From Mucilaginibacter corticis (GTDB lineage: Bacteria > Bacteroidota > Bacteroidia > Sphingobacteriales > Sphingobacteriaceae), in assembly GCF_007558865.1 (NCBI RefSeq), contig NZ_VLPK01000002.1:682001-746000 (forward strand): a stretch of DNA of 64,000 nt. Direction: 5' to 3'. Each line of letters opens with the position of its first letter. Position 1 is the first letter of the stretch. Shown here in pieces: positions 26,133-36,583 of this stretch. The position numbers were made by a program, and so were the translations under genes. The notes under the pieces are model-generated. The model was not told the origin of the DNA, made no database searches, and saw only the letters and a program-made list of their open reading frames with translations.

Positions 26133-28259
26133 ATGAGTTTAAACGTAATTAAAAAAGTGATCGATTTAGGTGACGGCCGCACCATCGAGATCGAAACAGG
26201 AAAACTGGCCAAACAAGCTGATGGATCAGTAGTGATAAAAATGGGTGATACCATGTTATTGGCTACCGTAGTTTCATCGCCTGAAGCAAAAGAAGGGGTA
26301 GACTTTTTACCGCTTTCTGTTGACTATCAGGAAAAATATGCCGCTACCGGACGTATCCCCGGTGGATTTTTACGCCGTGAGGCACGTTTATCAGACTATG
26401 AGGTTTTGATCTCTCGTTTGGTTGACCGCGCTTTACGCCCAATGTTCCCTGAAGATTATCACGCTGATACACAAGTAATGATCACCCTGATATCTGCAGA
26501 TAAAGATATCATGCCTGATTGTTTAGCTGGTTTAGCCGCTTCAGCAGCGCTATCTGTGTCTGATATTCCTTTCAATGGCCCGATATCAGAAGTTCGTGTA
26601 GCTAAAATTGATGGCAAATTGGTTATCAACCCTAAATTAAGCGAGTTAGCTAACGCAACTTTAGAATTTATAGTTGCCGGTAGCGAGCATGATATCAACA
26701 TGGTTGAAGGTGAGAGTGCTGAGATACAAGAAGCTGAACTGGTTGAAGCAATTAAATTTGCACACGAAGCCATTAAAGTACAGTGTTTTATACAAAAACA
26801 ATTAACTATTGAAGTTGGTAAAACCGAAAAACGCGTTTATAGCCATGAGCACAGCAATGATGAGTTAGAGAAAGCTATCTACGCTGCTACTTATGACAAA
26901 GTTTACGCTATTGCCGGCGAGGCTTCAGGTAAAGACGAGCGTGGCGCTAAATTTAAAGCAGTACGCGACGAGTATATCGCTACTTTAGGCGAGATCGACG
27001 ATATCACTAAATCATTGGCTAAAAAATATTACCACGATGTGGAGTATGACGCTATCCGTAACCTGGTATTAGACGAAGGTAAACGTTTAGACGGCCGTAC
27101 AACTACACAGATCCGGCCGATATGGAGCGAAGTTGGTTATTTGCCATCGGCTCACGGTTCGGCTGTGTTTACCCGTGGCGAGACTCAATCATTAACCACC
27201 GTTACCTTAGGTGCTAAGGATGATGAGCAAATGATAGACGGTGCTTTCATTAACGGTTACCAGAAATTCTTATTACACTACAACTTCCCTGGTTTCTCAA
27301 CCGGCGAGGTTCGCCCTAACAGGGGAGCAGGCCGTCGTGAAATCGGTCATGGTAACCTGGCTATGCGCTCATTAAAACGCGTATTGCCTGCTGATGATTC
27401 AAACCCTTATACTATCCGTGTTGTTTCTGATATCCTTGAATCAAACGGTTCATCATCAATGGCTACGGTTTGTGCCGGTACATTGGCGCTGATGGATGCA
27501 GGTGTTAAGATCAGCAACCCGGTATCAGGTATCGCAATGGGCTTGATCACTAACGAAATGGGTACCAAATATGCTATCCTTTCTGATATCCTGGGCGACG
27601 AAGATCACTTGGGTGACATGGACTTTAAAGTAACAGGTACTAAAAACGGTATCGTTGCTGTACAAATGGACTTAAAGATCAACGGTTTATCATACGAAGT
27701 TTTAACTAATGCGTTAAATCAGGCTAAAGAAGGCCGTTTACATATCCTTGGCGAAATGGCTAAAACCATTACCGAGCCGCGCGAAGATTACAAACCACAC
27801 GCTCCGCGTATCATCACCATCAAGATAGACAAAGAGTTTATCGGTGCTGTTATCGGGCCCGGTGGTAAGATCATCCAGGAAATGCAACGCGAAACCGGTG
27901 CTACCATCTCAATTGAAGAAGTTGGCAACCAGGGTATCGTTCAGATCTTTGCTGATAATAAAGAATCAATTGATAAAGCAGTATCGCGTATCAAAGCCAT
28001 TGCTTCAAAACCAGAAGTAGGCGAGATCTACGAAGGTAAAGTAAAATCAATTATGCCTTTTGGTGCATTTGTTGAAATTATGCCGGGTAAAGACGGTTTG
28101 CTGCACATTTCAGAAATAGACCATAAACGTATTGAAACTATGGACGGTATTTTTGAAGTTGGCGACGAAGTACGCGTGAAATTACTTGATGTTGATAAGC
28201 AAGGTAAACTGAAACTTTCTCGTAAAGTTTTATTGCCTAAGCCTGAAGCAGCTAAGTAA
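26133..28259 (+). CDS. pnp: Polyribonucleotide nucleotidyltransferase (PNPase)
   Basis: 708 aa, full length. Order: RNase PH domain 1 (about 10-145), helical linker, RNase PH domain 2 (about 315-545, with [15 protein letters not shown] and [16 protein letters not shown]), KH domain with [12 protein letters not shown] near 575 and S1 domain near 625-700 ([25 protein letters not shown]). It degrades RNA phosphorolytically from the 3' end and joins mRNA turnover complexes. A short inverted repeat TGCGTT/AACGCA sits at 26092-26116 just before the ATG and could be a processing or autoregulation site. Confidence 0.97.
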   Translation: MSLNVIKKVIDLGDGRTIEIETGKLAKQADGSVVIKMGDTMLLATVVSSPEAKEGVDFLPLSVDYQEKYAATGRIPGGFLRREARLSDYEVLISRLVDRALRPMFPEDYHADTQVMITLISADKDIMPDCLAGLAASAALSVSDIPFNGPISEVRVAKIDGKLVINPKLSELANATLEFIVAGSEHDINMVEGESAEIQEAELVEAIKFAHEAIKVQCFIQKQLTIEVGKTEKRVYSHEHSNDELEKAIYAATYDKVYAIAGEASGKDERGAKFKAVRDEYIATLGEIDDITKSLAKKYYHDVEYDAIRNLVLDEGKRLDGRTTTQIRPIWSEVGYLPSAHGSAVFTRGETQSLTTVTLGAKDDEQMIDGAFINGYQKFLLHYNFPGFSTGEVRPNRGAGRREIGHGNLAMRSLKRVLPADDSNPYTIRVVSDILESNGSSSMATVCAGTLALMDAGVKISNPVSGIAMGLITNEMGTKYAILSDILGDEDHLGDMDFKVTGTKNGIVAVQMDLKINGLSYEVLTNALNQAKEGRLHILGEMAKTITEPREDYKPHAPRIITIKIDKEFIGAVIGPGGKIIQEMQRETGATISIEEVGNQGIVQIFADNKESIDKAVSRIKAIASKPEVGEIYEGKVKSIMPFGAFVEIMPGKDGLLHISEIDHKRIETMDGIFEVGDEVRVKLLDVDKQGKLKLSRKVLLPKPEAAK

Positions 28260-28273
28260 TAACCTCATAAATT

Positions 28274-28311
28274 AAACAAAAAGAGCCTTATTTATAAGGC
28301 TCTTTTTGTTT
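28274..28311 (+). terminator. pnp terminator
   Basis: AAACAAAAAGAGCCTTA and TAAGGCTCTTTTTGTTT are perfect complements around a TTTA loop, with T-runs on both sides. Confidence 0.9.
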
Positions 28312-28442
28312 ATGGAAACTTTGTTTCGTTTTTTTTATTTTTTTTGAAACAAATGTTCTTTATTTAGCTTTATAGCTTTTACAAAGTTGTTAGGACTCTT
28401 GTAATAAAGTTGATAAAAGCTAAAAGGCCGATCCTATTGAAA

Positions 28443-28718
28443 ATGACGTCTACCACCAATGATCCCTTAGATTTTCTCAACAGCAATAATAGTTCAGGTA
28501 AACCGGCAGGCCCCCAGGCCGACTTAGTGCAATTATTGTTGTATGAAATAATAAGGGTGAAGGAATTAATTTCTTATTATGACTCCATTCCCAATGGGGG
28601 CGGTAAGTTGGGCTCTTCTATTTTGACCGAACTGGTTACCGAAGCTTATAACTCATTAGTTAATTACGATCTTGTGCTAATGAAAAAATACTACGATCTT
28701 CTGCAAAATTGTGATTGA
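28443..28718 (+). CDS. Small conserved-looking soluble protein, unknown function
   Basis: 91 aa from ATG 28443; an upstream TTG at 28410 would add 11 basic residues and is less likely. Not recognised. After a Ser/Asn/Gly-rich lead of about 25 residues, the rest looks helical (ADLVQLLLYEIIRVKELISYYDS, then LTELVTEAYNSLVNYDLVLMKKYYDLL). No membrane segment. It stands alone between pnp and the FtsX-type permease. Coding status is supported by good codon use and length but not by a known family. Confidence 0.55.
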   Translation: MTSTTNDPLDFLNSNNSSGKPAGPQADLVQLLLYEIIRVKELISYYDSIPNGGGKLGSSILTELVTEAYNSLVNYDLVLMKKYYDLLQNCD

Positions 28719-28899
28719 GGTTTTGCCTGATTACACTTATAATATGCCGTTTAAATAAGCTATAATGTTCGCAGATGGACAGCGATTGCATCAAAAGCGA
28801 ACAGTTTTTAATTAAGTGGTTTGTGTTATTTTATTGATAATCAATATTATGACGCAATGGTATTATCTTGGTTAACCTAAAATCAAAATTGCACTTGCT

Positions 28900-31326
28900 A
28901 TGTTTAAAAGCTACTTCAAAATAGCCTTCAGAAACCTTTGGAAAAACAAAAGTTTTTCTGCCATCAATATATTAGGATTGGCTATAGGCCTGGCCGTTTG
29001 CCTGCTTATCACACTTTTTGTGATAGATGAATTGAGTTATGATAAGTATAACCTTAATGCTGATCGTATATACCGCATAAGTTCAGACTTCGAGGTTAAC
29101 GGCAGTTTGTTCAATGACCGCGAATCGCCGGCACCCATGGCTGCTACCATGATGAAAGATTACCCGCAAATTGAACAGGCAACGCGTTTACAATATGCAG
29201 GTAAAATACTAGTGAAAAAAGGAAGCCAGACAATTACAGAAAAGAACACTTTTTTTGGCGATGCCAATATGTTTAAAGTGTTTACACTGCCATTCATTGC
29301 CGGCGACGTTAACACTGCTTTAAGCCAGCCAAAATCTATTGTGATAGCAGAGGATGTTGCCAGGAAATACTTTAACAGCACAAATGTTTTAGGCAGAACA
29401 CTGCATCTTAATAATACCGACGATTATAAAATAACCGGGGTAATTAAGAATACGCCCAGTCAATCGCACCTGCACTTTAATATCATTATCGCTATGGCAG
29501 GTTTGCAGGAAAGCCGCAACAATCAATGGACAAGTGAAGATTTTTCAACTTATATAATGGTTAAGCCCGGTGTTACACAACAGGATCTTGATCGTTACCT
29601 GAAAGAAGCGACAAAAAAATATGCCGAGCCAGAATTAGTTCAATTCATCCACGCAACAATAGCAGACATTGAAAAAAATAAAGGAGATCATTTTAGGTTT
29701 GTTACAACGCCGATAACTAAAATACACCTGTACTCAACCACAAGCAGAGAGATAGAACCATCAGGCAACGTACAATACGTTTATATATTTATTGTAATTG
29801 CAGCTTTTATATTAATTATAGCTTGTATAAATTTCATGAACCTGTCCACCGCACGGTCGGCAGGCCGGGCGCGCGAAGTGGGTGTACGCAAGGTGTTAGG
29901 CTCAAACAGAAGTACGTTGATCTACCAGTTTTTAACAGAATCAACTTTAACAAGTTTTGTAGCCTTACTTATCGCCTTGTTTTTAGCTGCATTATTATTG
30001 CCTTATTTCAATATACTGGCCGGTAAACAAATTGTATTCAGTTTTATGGCTTCTTTATGGCTGGTGCCCGGTTTATTTGCCGTAACACTGATAATTGGTT
30101 TAATGGCAGGGCTGTATCCCGCGTTTTTTATGTCCGCATTTATGCCGATACAGGTGTTGAAAGGGAAACTGTCATCCGGATTTAAAGGCAGCTGGCTACG
30201 TAATAGCCTGGTGGTTTTTCAGTTTGCTACAGTAATTATGCTGATAATAGGCACCCTGGTAATATACAGCCAGCTAAACTATATCCGTAACAAAAAACTG
30301 GGTTATGAACGCGATCAGGTTTTGGTGATAAAAAATACATATTCACTTTACCAGCATGCCAATACATTTAAACAAGATGTACTAAAATTAGCAGGAGTAC
30401 AATCCGGTACCATTACCGCTTTTTTACCCACCGAAGCACCTGAAGTTACAGAAGTTTATAGTAAAGACGCTGTTAAAAGTCCCGGCCAGTCAATGGGGTT
30501 AATTAGCTGGATAGTAGACGAAGATTATATCCCCACATTGGGTATGAAAATGGCCGAAGGCCGTAACTTTTCAAAAGAAAACCTTAGCGACTCGACAGGT
30601 ATAGTTGTTAATGAGGCTGCCGCTGCATTATTAGGATATAAAAAGCCGCTCGATAAAAAACTTTATCTGGGTTCAGGTAAAGACCAGCTTGCATTAAACA
30701 TTATTGGTGTGGTGAAGGATTTTAATTTTGGTTCGATGCGGAATAAAATTAAGCCGCTTGTTTTACGCCTTGGTGCTAACCGGGGCGCAATGGCATTTAA
30801 GGTAACAACAAAAAATCTTCCGGGAGTGATCCGCCAGGTAGAAACTTTATACCATAATGCTGACGCCAACATGGCCGGCCAGCCTTTTGCTTACTCGTTT
30901 ATGGATGATGACTTTAATTACCTCTATCAGTCAGAGCAAAACACGGCTAAGATTTTTATGTCATTTGCTTTCTTTGCCATTTTTATTGCCTGTCTTGGCT
31001 TATTTGGCCTGGTTACCTATGCTGCCGAGCAACGCACCAAAGAAATAGGTATCCGCAAGGTGTTGGGCGCCAGCGTGGTCAATATTGTAAACATGCTGTC
31101 AAACGATTTTTTGAAACTGGTAGGCATTGCGGGCATCGTAGCTTTCCCTATCGCATGGTATGCCATGAATAGCTGGCTGCAGGGATTTGCTTATCGCACA
31201 ACCATTAGCTGGTGGGTGTTTGTAGTTGCTGCTTTGTTAGCCATAATCATTACCATAGCAACGGTAAGTTTCCGTGCCATTAAAGCAGCGCTGACTAACC
31301 CGGTAAGCAGCTTAAAGAATGAGTGA
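28900..31326 (+). CDS. MacB/FtsX-type ABC permease (two FtsX domains)
   Basis: 808 aa. N-terminal helix SFSAINILGLAIGLAVCLLITLF, a periplasmic MacB_PCD domain (about 45-245), an FtsX permease core near 285-420, a second helix (WLRNSLVVFQFATVIMLIIGTLVIYSQL), a second periplasmic domain and a last FtsX core at about 685-800 containing EQRTKEIGIRKVLGAS. The motif AREVGVRKVLGSNRS in the first core is the matching repeat. Bacteroidota carry many such duplicated permeases, usually acting in antimicrobial or lipoprotein efflux. No ATPase gene is adjacent, so its motor is encoded elsewhere. Confidence 0.92.
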   Translation: MFKSYFKIAFRNLWKNKSFSAINILGLAIGLAVCLLITLFVIDELSYDKYNLNADRIYRISSDFEVNGSLFNDRESPAPMAATMMKDYPQIEQATRLQYAGKILVKKGSQTITEKNTFFGDANMFKVFTLPFIAGDVNTALSQPKSIVIAEDVARKYFNSTNVLGRTLHLNNTDDYKITGVIKNTPSQSHLHFNIIIAMAGLQESRNNQWTSEDFSTYIMVKPGVTQQDLDRYLKEATKKYAEPELVQFIHATIADIEKNKGDHFRFVTTPITKIHLYSTTSREIEPSGNVQYVYIFIVIAAFILIIACINFMNLSTARSAGRAREVGVRKVLGSNRSTLIYQFLTESTLTSFVALLIALFLAALLLPYFNILAGKQIVFSFMASLWLVPGLFAVTLIIGLMAGLYPAFFMSAFMPIQVLKGKLSSGFKGSWLRNSLVVFQFATVIMLIIGTLVIYSQLNYIRNKKLGYERDQVLVIKNTYSLYQHANTFKQDVLKLAGVQSGTITAFLPTEAPEVTEVYSKDAVKSPGQSMGLISWIVDEDYIPTLGMKMAEGRNFSKENLSDSTGIVVNEAAAALLGYKKPLDKKLYLGSGKDQLALNIIGVVKDFNFGSMRNKIKPLVLRLGANRGAMAFKVTTKNLPGVIRQVETLYHNADANMAGQPFAYSFMDDDFNYLYQSEQNTAKIFMSFAFFAIFIACLGLFGLVTYAAEQRTKEIGIRKVLGASVVNIVNMLSNDFLKLVGIAGIVAFPIAWYAMNSWLQGFAYRTTISWWVFVVAALLAIIITIATVSFRAIKAALTNPVSSLKNE

Positions 31327-31330
31327 GTTT

Positions 31331-31440
31331 GTCATTAGTCATTGGGTCATTAAGTCATTAACGAATGACTATCTAATTTGTATAGCATCATCAATAAGCT
31401 ATATTTGCAACGACTAATGACCAATGACAAAATGACCAAT
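31331..31440. repeat. Inverted GTCATT-word repeat before rpe
   Basis: Left arm 31331-31360 repeats GTCATTAG/GTCATTGG/GTCATTAA; right arm 31413-31440 is its complement (ACTAATGACC, AATGAC). The rpe promoter lies in the loop and the rpe ATG (31432) is inside an AATGAC word of the right arm. Confidence 0.75.
31377..31407 (+). promoter_or_regulatory. Promoter of rpe
   Basis: TTTG at 31377-31380, 19-nt spacer, TATATTTG at 31400-31407: a near-ideal Bacteroidota promoter. The predicted start is about 19 nt before the ATG. Confidence 0.75.
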
Positions 31441-32088
31441 ACCCGTCTGATCTCTCCATCTATTTTATCTGCTGATTTTGGAAATCTGCAACGCGATATT
31501 GAAATGCTTAATCAGAGCGAGGCTGACTGGATCCATGTGGACATTATGGACGGGCAATTTGTACCCAACATATCATTTGGTTTCCCGGTGGCAGAGGTGG
31601 CAAAAAAACACGCTACTAAACCGCTTGATGTGCATTTAATGATTGTTGAGCCCGATCGCTACCTGAAACGTTTTGCAGATGCAGGTGCTTCCGGTTTAAC
31701 AGTACAGCTTGAAGCATGCCCCAATTTGCATCGTACTGTACAGGTTATTAAAGAGTCGGGATGCAGGGCAGGGGTGGCCATTAACCCACATAGCCCGGTA
31801 TCATTGCTTGAAGATATTATTACCGAACTTGACCTGGTACTGGTTATGTCTGTAAACCCTGGCTTTGGCGGACAAAAGTTTATCGAAAATACTTACAAGA
31901 AGGTAGCAGATGCTAGGAATCTCATAGAAAAGCGCAACTCAAAAGCGCTGATTGAGATTGATGGCGGCGTTGATATGAATAATGCCGGTAAGTTATTTTC
32001 GGCTGGCGCAAATGTGTTGGTTGCAGGCAGTTCTGTATTTGCCGCGTCAAGTCCCTCGCAAATGATCTCGTCCCTTAAACACGCTTAA
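31432..32088 (+). CDS. rpe: Ribulose-phosphate 3-epimerase
   Basis: 218 aa from ATG 31432, which lies after the promoter and gives the family start RLISPSILSADFGN; the open frame from 31378 begins upstream of the -7 box and is rejected. TIM-barrel signatures HVDIMDGQFVPN (metal/catalytic Asp), LDVHLMI, VNPGFGGQKFI and the phosphate-binding GANVLVAGSSVF are present. It interconverts ribulose-5-phosphate and xylulose-5-phosphate in the pentose phosphate pathway. Confidence 0.96.
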   Translation: MTNTRLISPSILSADFGNLQRDIEMLNQSEADWIHVDIMDGQFVPNISFGFPVAEVAKKHATKPLDVHLMIVEPDRYLKRFADAGASGLTVQLEACPNLHRTVQVIKESGCRAGVAINPHSPVSLLEDIITELDLVLVMSVNPGFGGQKFIENTYKKVADARNLIEKRNSKALIEIDGGVDMNNAGKLFSAGANVLVAGSSVFAASSPSQMISSLKHA

Positions 32089-32134
32089 ATGTTATTACAA
32101 TCGTAATAGCAATAGTACAGTAATTTTAATTTTA

Positions 32135-32180
32135 TTTAATAAAACGGCCTAAAAAGGTGGTTTTATTAAATATTTGTATT
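32135..32180 (+). terminator. Likely rpe terminator
   Basis: TTTAATAAAACGGCCT (32135-32150) pairs with AGGTGGTTTTATTAAA (32155-32170) with one mismatch, followed by the T-rich run TATTTGTATTTTTTT. AT-rich, long stem in the rpe-serC gap. Confidence 0.65.
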
Positions 32181-32225
32181 TTTTTAATAAATGCAAATAA
32201 AGTCTATAAATTTTGTCAAATTAAT

Positions 32226-32233
32226 TACCTTTG
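32226..32233 (+). promoter_or_regulatory. -7 box TACCTTTG of serC
   Basis: Exact TAnnTTTG match, 60 nt before the serC ATG. The TTTTG at 32211 is too close for a -33 element. Confidence 0.5.
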
Positions 32234-32293
32234 CGGCAGTAAAATACGAAGTTTTCAATATAATATTTTGCTACAAACCAATTTTCAAAACAT

Positions 32294-33361
32294 ATGAAAC
32301 ATAATTTTGGTGCCGGACCGGGCATCTTACCTCATGAAGTTTTAAAGCAAGCTGCAGCGGCAGTTGTTGATTTTAATGGAATCGGATTGTCTCTTTTAGA
32401 GATCTCGCACAGATCGTCAGAGTTTGAAGCGGTTTTAGACGAGGCCGTTAAATTAGTGAAAGAATTATTAGAAGTTCCTGAAGGTTACTCGGTACTATTT
32501 TTACAAGGCGGCGCAAGCACTCAATTTGCTATGGTGCCTTACAACTTATTACCATCAACAGGTAAAGCCGCTTATGTAGAATCGGGCGTGTGGGCAAATA
32601 AGGCTTTAAAAGAAGCTAAGTTTTTTGGCGAGGTTGATGTTATTGCTTCTTCAAAAGAGAGCAACTTTACTTATATCCCTAAAGATTATACCGTACCTGC
32701 TGACGCGGCTTATTTACATTTAACATCAAACAACACCATTTACGGTACACAGTTGCATGAGTTCCCTGCATCGCCAATACCTGTTGTTTGCGATATGTCT
32801 TCAGATATCTTTAGCCGTAAAATAAACGTTGCCGATTTTGGTATCATTTATGCGGGCGCGCAGAAAAATATGGGCCCTGCCGGTACAACTCTGGTAATTG
32901 TTAAAGATGAGATATTGGGCAAGGTTGACCGTAAGATCCCTGCAATGCTTAACTACCAGGTGCAGATAGAAGGTGGCTCAATGTACAATACGCCGCCGGT
33001 ATTTGCTATTTATGTATCTATGCTTACCCTAAACTGGTTAAAAGCCAAGGGCGGTGTTGAAGCTATAGCTAAAGAGAACAAAGCAAAATCAAAAGCATTG
33101 TACGAAGAGATCGACCGTAACCCGCTGTTTAAAGCAGTTTGCGCGGTTGAAGATCGTTCAGATATGAACGTATGCTTTGTTATGGAAAACCCTGAGCTTG
33201 AAAAACCATTTTTGAAACTATGCGACGAAAAAGGCATAGTAGGCATTAAAGGCCACAGAAGCGTTGGCGGTTTCCGTGCATCTATATACAACGCATTGCC
33301 AATAACCAGCGTGCATGTATTAATAGATGCCATGCAAGAGTTCCAGGAAAAGAATAAATAA
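32294..33361 (+). CDS. serC: Phosphoserine aminotransferase
   Basis: 355 aa. It begins with the family signature [26 protein letters not shown] near residue 38 and the PLP-lysine motif [16 protein letters not shown] near 190-205 are clear, and [17 protein letters not shown] lies near the C-terminus. It converts 3-phosphohydroxypyruvate and glutamate to phosphoserine, step two of serine synthesis. The next gene is serA, so the first two pathway steps sit together; the gap holds a word-repeat hairpin. Confidence 0.96.
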   Translation: MKHNFGAGPGILPHEVLKQAAAAVVDFNGIGLSLLEISHRSSEFEAVLDEAVKLVKELLEVPEGYSVLFLQGGASTQFAMVPYNLLPSTGKAAYVESGVWANKALKEAKFFGEVDVIASSKESNFTYIPKDYTVPADAAYLHLTSNNTIYGTQLHEFPASPIPVVCDMSSDIFSRKINVADFGIIYAGAQKNMGPAGTTLVIVKDEILGKVDRKIPAMLNYQVQIEGGSMYNTPPVFAIYVSMLTLNWLKAKGGVEAIAKENKAKSKALYEEIDRNPLFKAVCAVEDRSDMNVCFVMENPELEKPFLKLCDEKGIVGIKGHRSVGGFRASIYNALPITSVHVLIDAMQEFQEKNK

Positions 33362-33364
33362 TTT

Positions 33365-33457
33365 AGTTCATTAGCTCATTGGTTCAATAGTTCATTGGTA
33401 CTTATCCATCGAACTAATAAAGCAGACCAATGAACTAATGAACAATTGAACTAATGA
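33365..33457. repeat. Inverted GTTCATT-word repeat between serC and serA
   Basis: Left arm 33365-33399 reads as repeats of GTTCATTAG/CTCATTGG/TTCAATAG; right arm 33426-33457 is the complement (ACCAATGAAC, TAATGAAC, AATTGAAC). The arms of about 32-35 bp flank a 26-bp loop. The element nearly fills the 106-bp spacer. Confidence 0.8.
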
Positions 33458-33467
33458 TTTATAAGAG

Positions 33468-34421
33468 ATGATCAAAATATTAGCTAACGATGGGATAGAC
33501 CCTATCGGAAAAAAAATGTTGGAAGATGCCGGTTTTGAGGTTGATACCAATAATATCCCACAGGATGAATTACCTGTTAAATTACAAAATTATGATGCCA
33601 TTACCGTACGCAGCGCAACTAAAGTACGCAAAGCTTTAATTGACGCATGCCCTAATCTCAAACTGATTGGCCGCGGTGGCGTTGGTGTTGATAATATTGA
33701 TGTTGAATACGCTAAAGAAAAAGGTATCGGCGTGTATAATACCCCGGCATCATCATCATTGTCTGTTGCCGAACTGGTTGTGGCGCAGTTGTTTACCGGT
33801 GTGCGTTTCCTGCATGACAGTAACCGTAAAATGCCGGTTGAAGGTGGTACTAAATTTAACGACCTGAAAAAAGCTTATGCTAAGGGTATTGAGCTGCGCG
33901 GCAAAACTTTAGGTATAGTAGGTTTTGGACGTATAGGCCGCGAGGTTGCCAAGATAGCTATCGGTGTTGGTATGGATGTAATTGCTTATGACCTTTTTGA
34001 CTTTAATCCTGAGGTTGAGATTATATTAGGATCAGGTGGTACTAAAGTTAACGTAAGCGTTAAAAAAGCTACACTTGATAAGATCATTAAAACTGCTGAT
34101 TTCATTACCCTGCATACGCCATTTATTGACAAAGCTTTAATTGGTGCAGAAGAACTGGCACAAATGAAAAAAGGCGTTCAATTGATCAATATTTCACGCG
34201 GCGGATTAATTGACGAGCTGGCATTGATAGACGCGTTAAACAGCGGCCAGGTATCATACGCGGCGTTAGACGTATTTGATAACGAGCCAACACCTCGTGC
34301 AGAGATCTTGTCCCATCCTAAAATATCATTAACCCCGCATATTGGTGCTGCTACAAACGAAGCGCAGGAGCGTATAGGTGTAGAGCTTGCCAGTTTAATT
34401 ATTGGGCATTTCAAGAAATAG
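33468..34421 (+). CDS. serA: D-3-phosphoglycerate dehydrogenase, short form
   Basis: 317 aa. D-2-hydroxyacid dehydrogenase fold: substrate-domain start IKILANDGIDPIGKKMLEDAG, NAD motif GIVGFGRIGREVAK near 148-161, catalytic Arg in INISRGGLID, Glu in DVFDNEPTP and His in TPHIGAATNEAQ. No C-terminal ACT domain, so it is the short type without the classical serine-binding regulatory domain. Placement after serC makes phosphoglycerate dehydrogenase the likely role; another 2-hydroxyacid substrate is possible but less likely. Confidence 0.9.
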   Translation: MIKILANDGIDPIGKKMLEDAGFEVDTNNIPQDELPVKLQNYDAITVRSATKVRKALIDACPNLKLIGRGGVGVDNIDVEYAKEKGIGVYNTPASSSLSVAELVVAQLFTGVRFLHDSNRKMPVEGGTKFNDLKKAYAKGIELRGKTLGIVGFGRIGREVAKIAIGVGMDVIAYDLFDFNPEVEIILGSGGTKVNVSVKKATLDKIIKTADFITLHTPFIDKALIGAEELAQMKKGVQLINISRGGLIDELALIDALNSGQVSYAALDVFDNEPTPRAEILSHPKISLTPHIGAATNEAQERIGVELASLIIGHFKK

Positions 34422-34436
34422 TGAATCAACTCACAA

Positions 34437-34472
34437 CAAACAAAAAAGGCGCTATCAGTGCCTTTTTTGTTA
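34437..34472. terminator. Bidirectional terminator between serA and M1 peptidase
   Basis: ACAAAAAAGGCGCT pairs with AGTGCCTTTTTTGT (one G-U) around ATC, with A and T runs on the two sides, separating convergent genes. Confidence 0.85.
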
Positions 34473-34490
34473 TAGATTATTGCGGTATAC

Positions 34491-36488
34491 CTATTTTACT
34501 TTCATGACATTGTTCTTCCTGTCCGAATCGGGTAGGGCATTGTCCGGGTCGATAGTAACAGATTCAGCCTCGGTTGTTGTCGGGATGGTAAACGTGGTAG
34601 CTTTATTTTGCAGCCAGGTTTCAACCGGCAGGGACATGCGTTCTTTACAGCCGTTCTTTAGTTTAACTTCAATAGTGAACGGCATCGCCATTTGGTCTTT
34701 GTTAACCACCACAACCTTTACGCCTTTTTTGGCATCGCCATCAACATATTTGGCACTGCTTAATGCCAGGTCCAGGTTGTAGTTGTTATAATACCATCCT
34801 TTCCAGAACCAGGACAGGTCTTCGCCTGCACCATTCTCCATCGAACGGAAAAAATCATCAGGCTGCGGGTGCTTAAATGCCCATTTGCAGATATAATTTT
34901 TAAAAGCGTAGTCAAAGCGATCCTTACCTAAAAATTGTTCACGCAGCAATATCAAACCAAACGCTGGTTTGAAATAGGTGATGGGGTGGCGATATTTTTC
35001 GGCGATGGCATCTGGCGCGGTCATGATAGTTGGTGCATCGGGGTCAAGTATGGTCGGTACAATCTCATCGGCGGGGTTGCCGCCGCCGGGCGCATATTCG
35101 CCGTCGCGTTTTGGGGCATACTCGCCTTTGTTAAACGCGTCAGACGCGTACACGTCAATAAAAGTATTAAAGCCTTCGTCCATCCATGCAAAGCGGCGCT
35201 CGTCTGTTCCAACTATCATTGGGAACCAGTTATGGCCTATTTCATGCGCGGTTACCCAAAACAGGTCCTTGCCCTTATCTGTAATACCGTCAAAAAGTAT
35301 CCCCGGGTATTCCATACCGCCTGCTATACCTGCCTCATTAACCGCTACAGGATAAGGGTAAACATACCACTTGGCCGAAAAATGTTCGATAGCGCCTTTC
35401 AGGTATTCGGTTGATCTTCCCCAGGAATCATTGCCGGCGCTCTCTACAGGGTAAACAGACATGGAGAGCGATTTTTTACCGCCTGGCAGGTTTATCCTTG
35501 CCGCGTCCCAGATATAGGCTTTTGATGCGCCGAAAGCGACATCACGGGTATTAAACATTTTAAAGTGCCAGGTAAGGGTGCCTTTATTAACCGGGCGTGA
35601 TGCCGGGTCAGTTACTTCCTGCGCTGTCCTGATCATAATAGTTTTATCGCTGTTATGGGCCTGGTTGTATCGGCTAAGTTGTTTGGCGGTCAATACTTCT
35701 GCCGGATTCACCAACTCGCCGGAACCGGCAACGATCATATCCCAGGGTACGGTTACGCTGTAATCGATATCGCCGTACTCGCAATAAAACTCGCCGCTGC
35801 CCAAAAATGGCAAGGTATCCCAGCCTTGCGAATCATCATAAACACACATACGCGGAAACCATTGCGCTATTTCATAGATCTTGCCATTTTTGGTATCGGT
35901 ATAATCTGTACGGGCGCCAAAATTACCGGGAATGGTATAGTGGTATTTGATCAGGATATTAATTTTGCCGCCATTACCGGCCAACGCCCGCGGCAGGCGA
36001 ATCTGCATGCGCGTATCAGTGACCACGTAAAGCACTTTTTCTGTTTTTCCGTTTTGTGATATGCTTACGGACTCCAATTGATAGCCTGTAGTATGCTGAT
36101 CGGCACGCGGTTGATTGCCGGTTACAAAGTTTGAGCGCGCGTCTTTTTTATAAGTATTCTGGTCAAGCTGCAGCCACAGATATTGCAGCGCATCAGGGCT
36201 GTTGTTGGTATAGGTGATATTCTCGTCGGCACTTAAGGTTTTTGCAACCGTATCAATATTGGCTTTAAGCAGGTAATCTACACGGTTTTGCCAATACTTC
36301 GGCCCGGGGTCGCCATTAACAGAATGAAATTCATTACCCTTTTGTGTATGAAATGAGGGTGAAAATAAATTTGACGGTATGTAGTTGGAACTTATGGTAT
36401 CGTTATCGGTATTACGGGACTTGTGTTGCGCCTGCGATGAAAGCGCGAATAACAAAGCTGCGCCGGCAAGGATAAATTTGAATTTCAT
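34491..36488 (-). CDS. Exported M1-family metallopeptidase
   Basis: 665 aa with a Sec signal peptide (FKFILAGAALLFALSSQAQ). N-terminal beta domain, then the gluzincin domain with HEIGHNWF and the third zinc ligand 19 residues after the second His in WMDEGF, matching HExxH-x18-E. The GGMEYPG exopeptidase-type motif (about residue 395) is also present, consistent with aminopeptidase activity. The C-terminal 100 residues form a beta-domain. It is divergent from the Lgt-like gene and convergent with serA. Periplasmic peptide degradation is the probable role. Confidence 0.92.
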   Translation of the reverse strand: MKFKFILAGAALLFALSSQAQHKSRNTDNDTISSNYIPSNLFSPSFHTQKGNEFHSVNGDPGPKYWQNRVDYLLKANIDTVAKTLSADENITYTNNSPDALQYLWLQLDQNTYKKDARSNFVTGNQPRADQHTTGYQLESVSISQNGKTEKVLYVVTDTRMQIRLPRALAGNGGKINILIKYHYTIPGNFGARTDYTDTKNGKIYEIAQWFPRMCVYDDSQGWDTLPFLGSGEFYCEYGDIDYSVTVPWDMIVAGSGELVNPAEVLTAKQLSRYNQAHNSDKTIMIRTAQEVTDPASRPVNKGTLTWHFKMFNTRDVAFGASKAYIWDAARINLPGGKKSLSMSVYPVESAGNDSWGRSTEYLKGAIEHFSAKWYVYPYPVAVNEAGIAGGMEYPGILFDGITDKGKDLFWVTAHEIGHNWFPMIVGTDERRFAWMDEGFNTFIDVYASDAFNKGEYAPKRDGEYAPGGGNPADEIVPTILDPDAPTIMTAPDAIAEKYRHPITYFKPAFGLILLREQFLGKDRFDYAFKNYICKWAFKHPQPDDFFRSMENGAGEDLSWFWKGWYYNNYNLDLALSSAKYVDGDAKKGVKVVVVNKDQMAMPFTIEVKLKNGCKERMSLPVETWLQNKATTFTIPTTTEAESVTIDPDNALPDSDRKNNVMKVK

Positions 36489-36541
36489 GTGTATCAGTTA
36501 AGGACAGCAATATACGAATGATGTGCAACAAGTAGAATGGC

Positions 36542-36571
36542 TTTGACAGATTTACTCAAATTGTTATCTTG
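36542..36571 (+). promoter_or_regulatory. Likely promoter of the Lgt-like/radical SAM operon
   Basis: TTTG at 36542-36545, 19-nt spacer, TATCTTG at 36565-36571 (one T short of TAnnTTTG). It ends 12 nt before the ATG at 36584. Confidence 0.4.
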
Positions 36572-36583
36572 TAAAAAATAATT

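Noticed and set aside
34402..34782. Plus-strand frames inside the M1 peptidase gene (34402-36059)
   Set aside because: Antisense shadows of a well-supported peptidase; compositionally driven.
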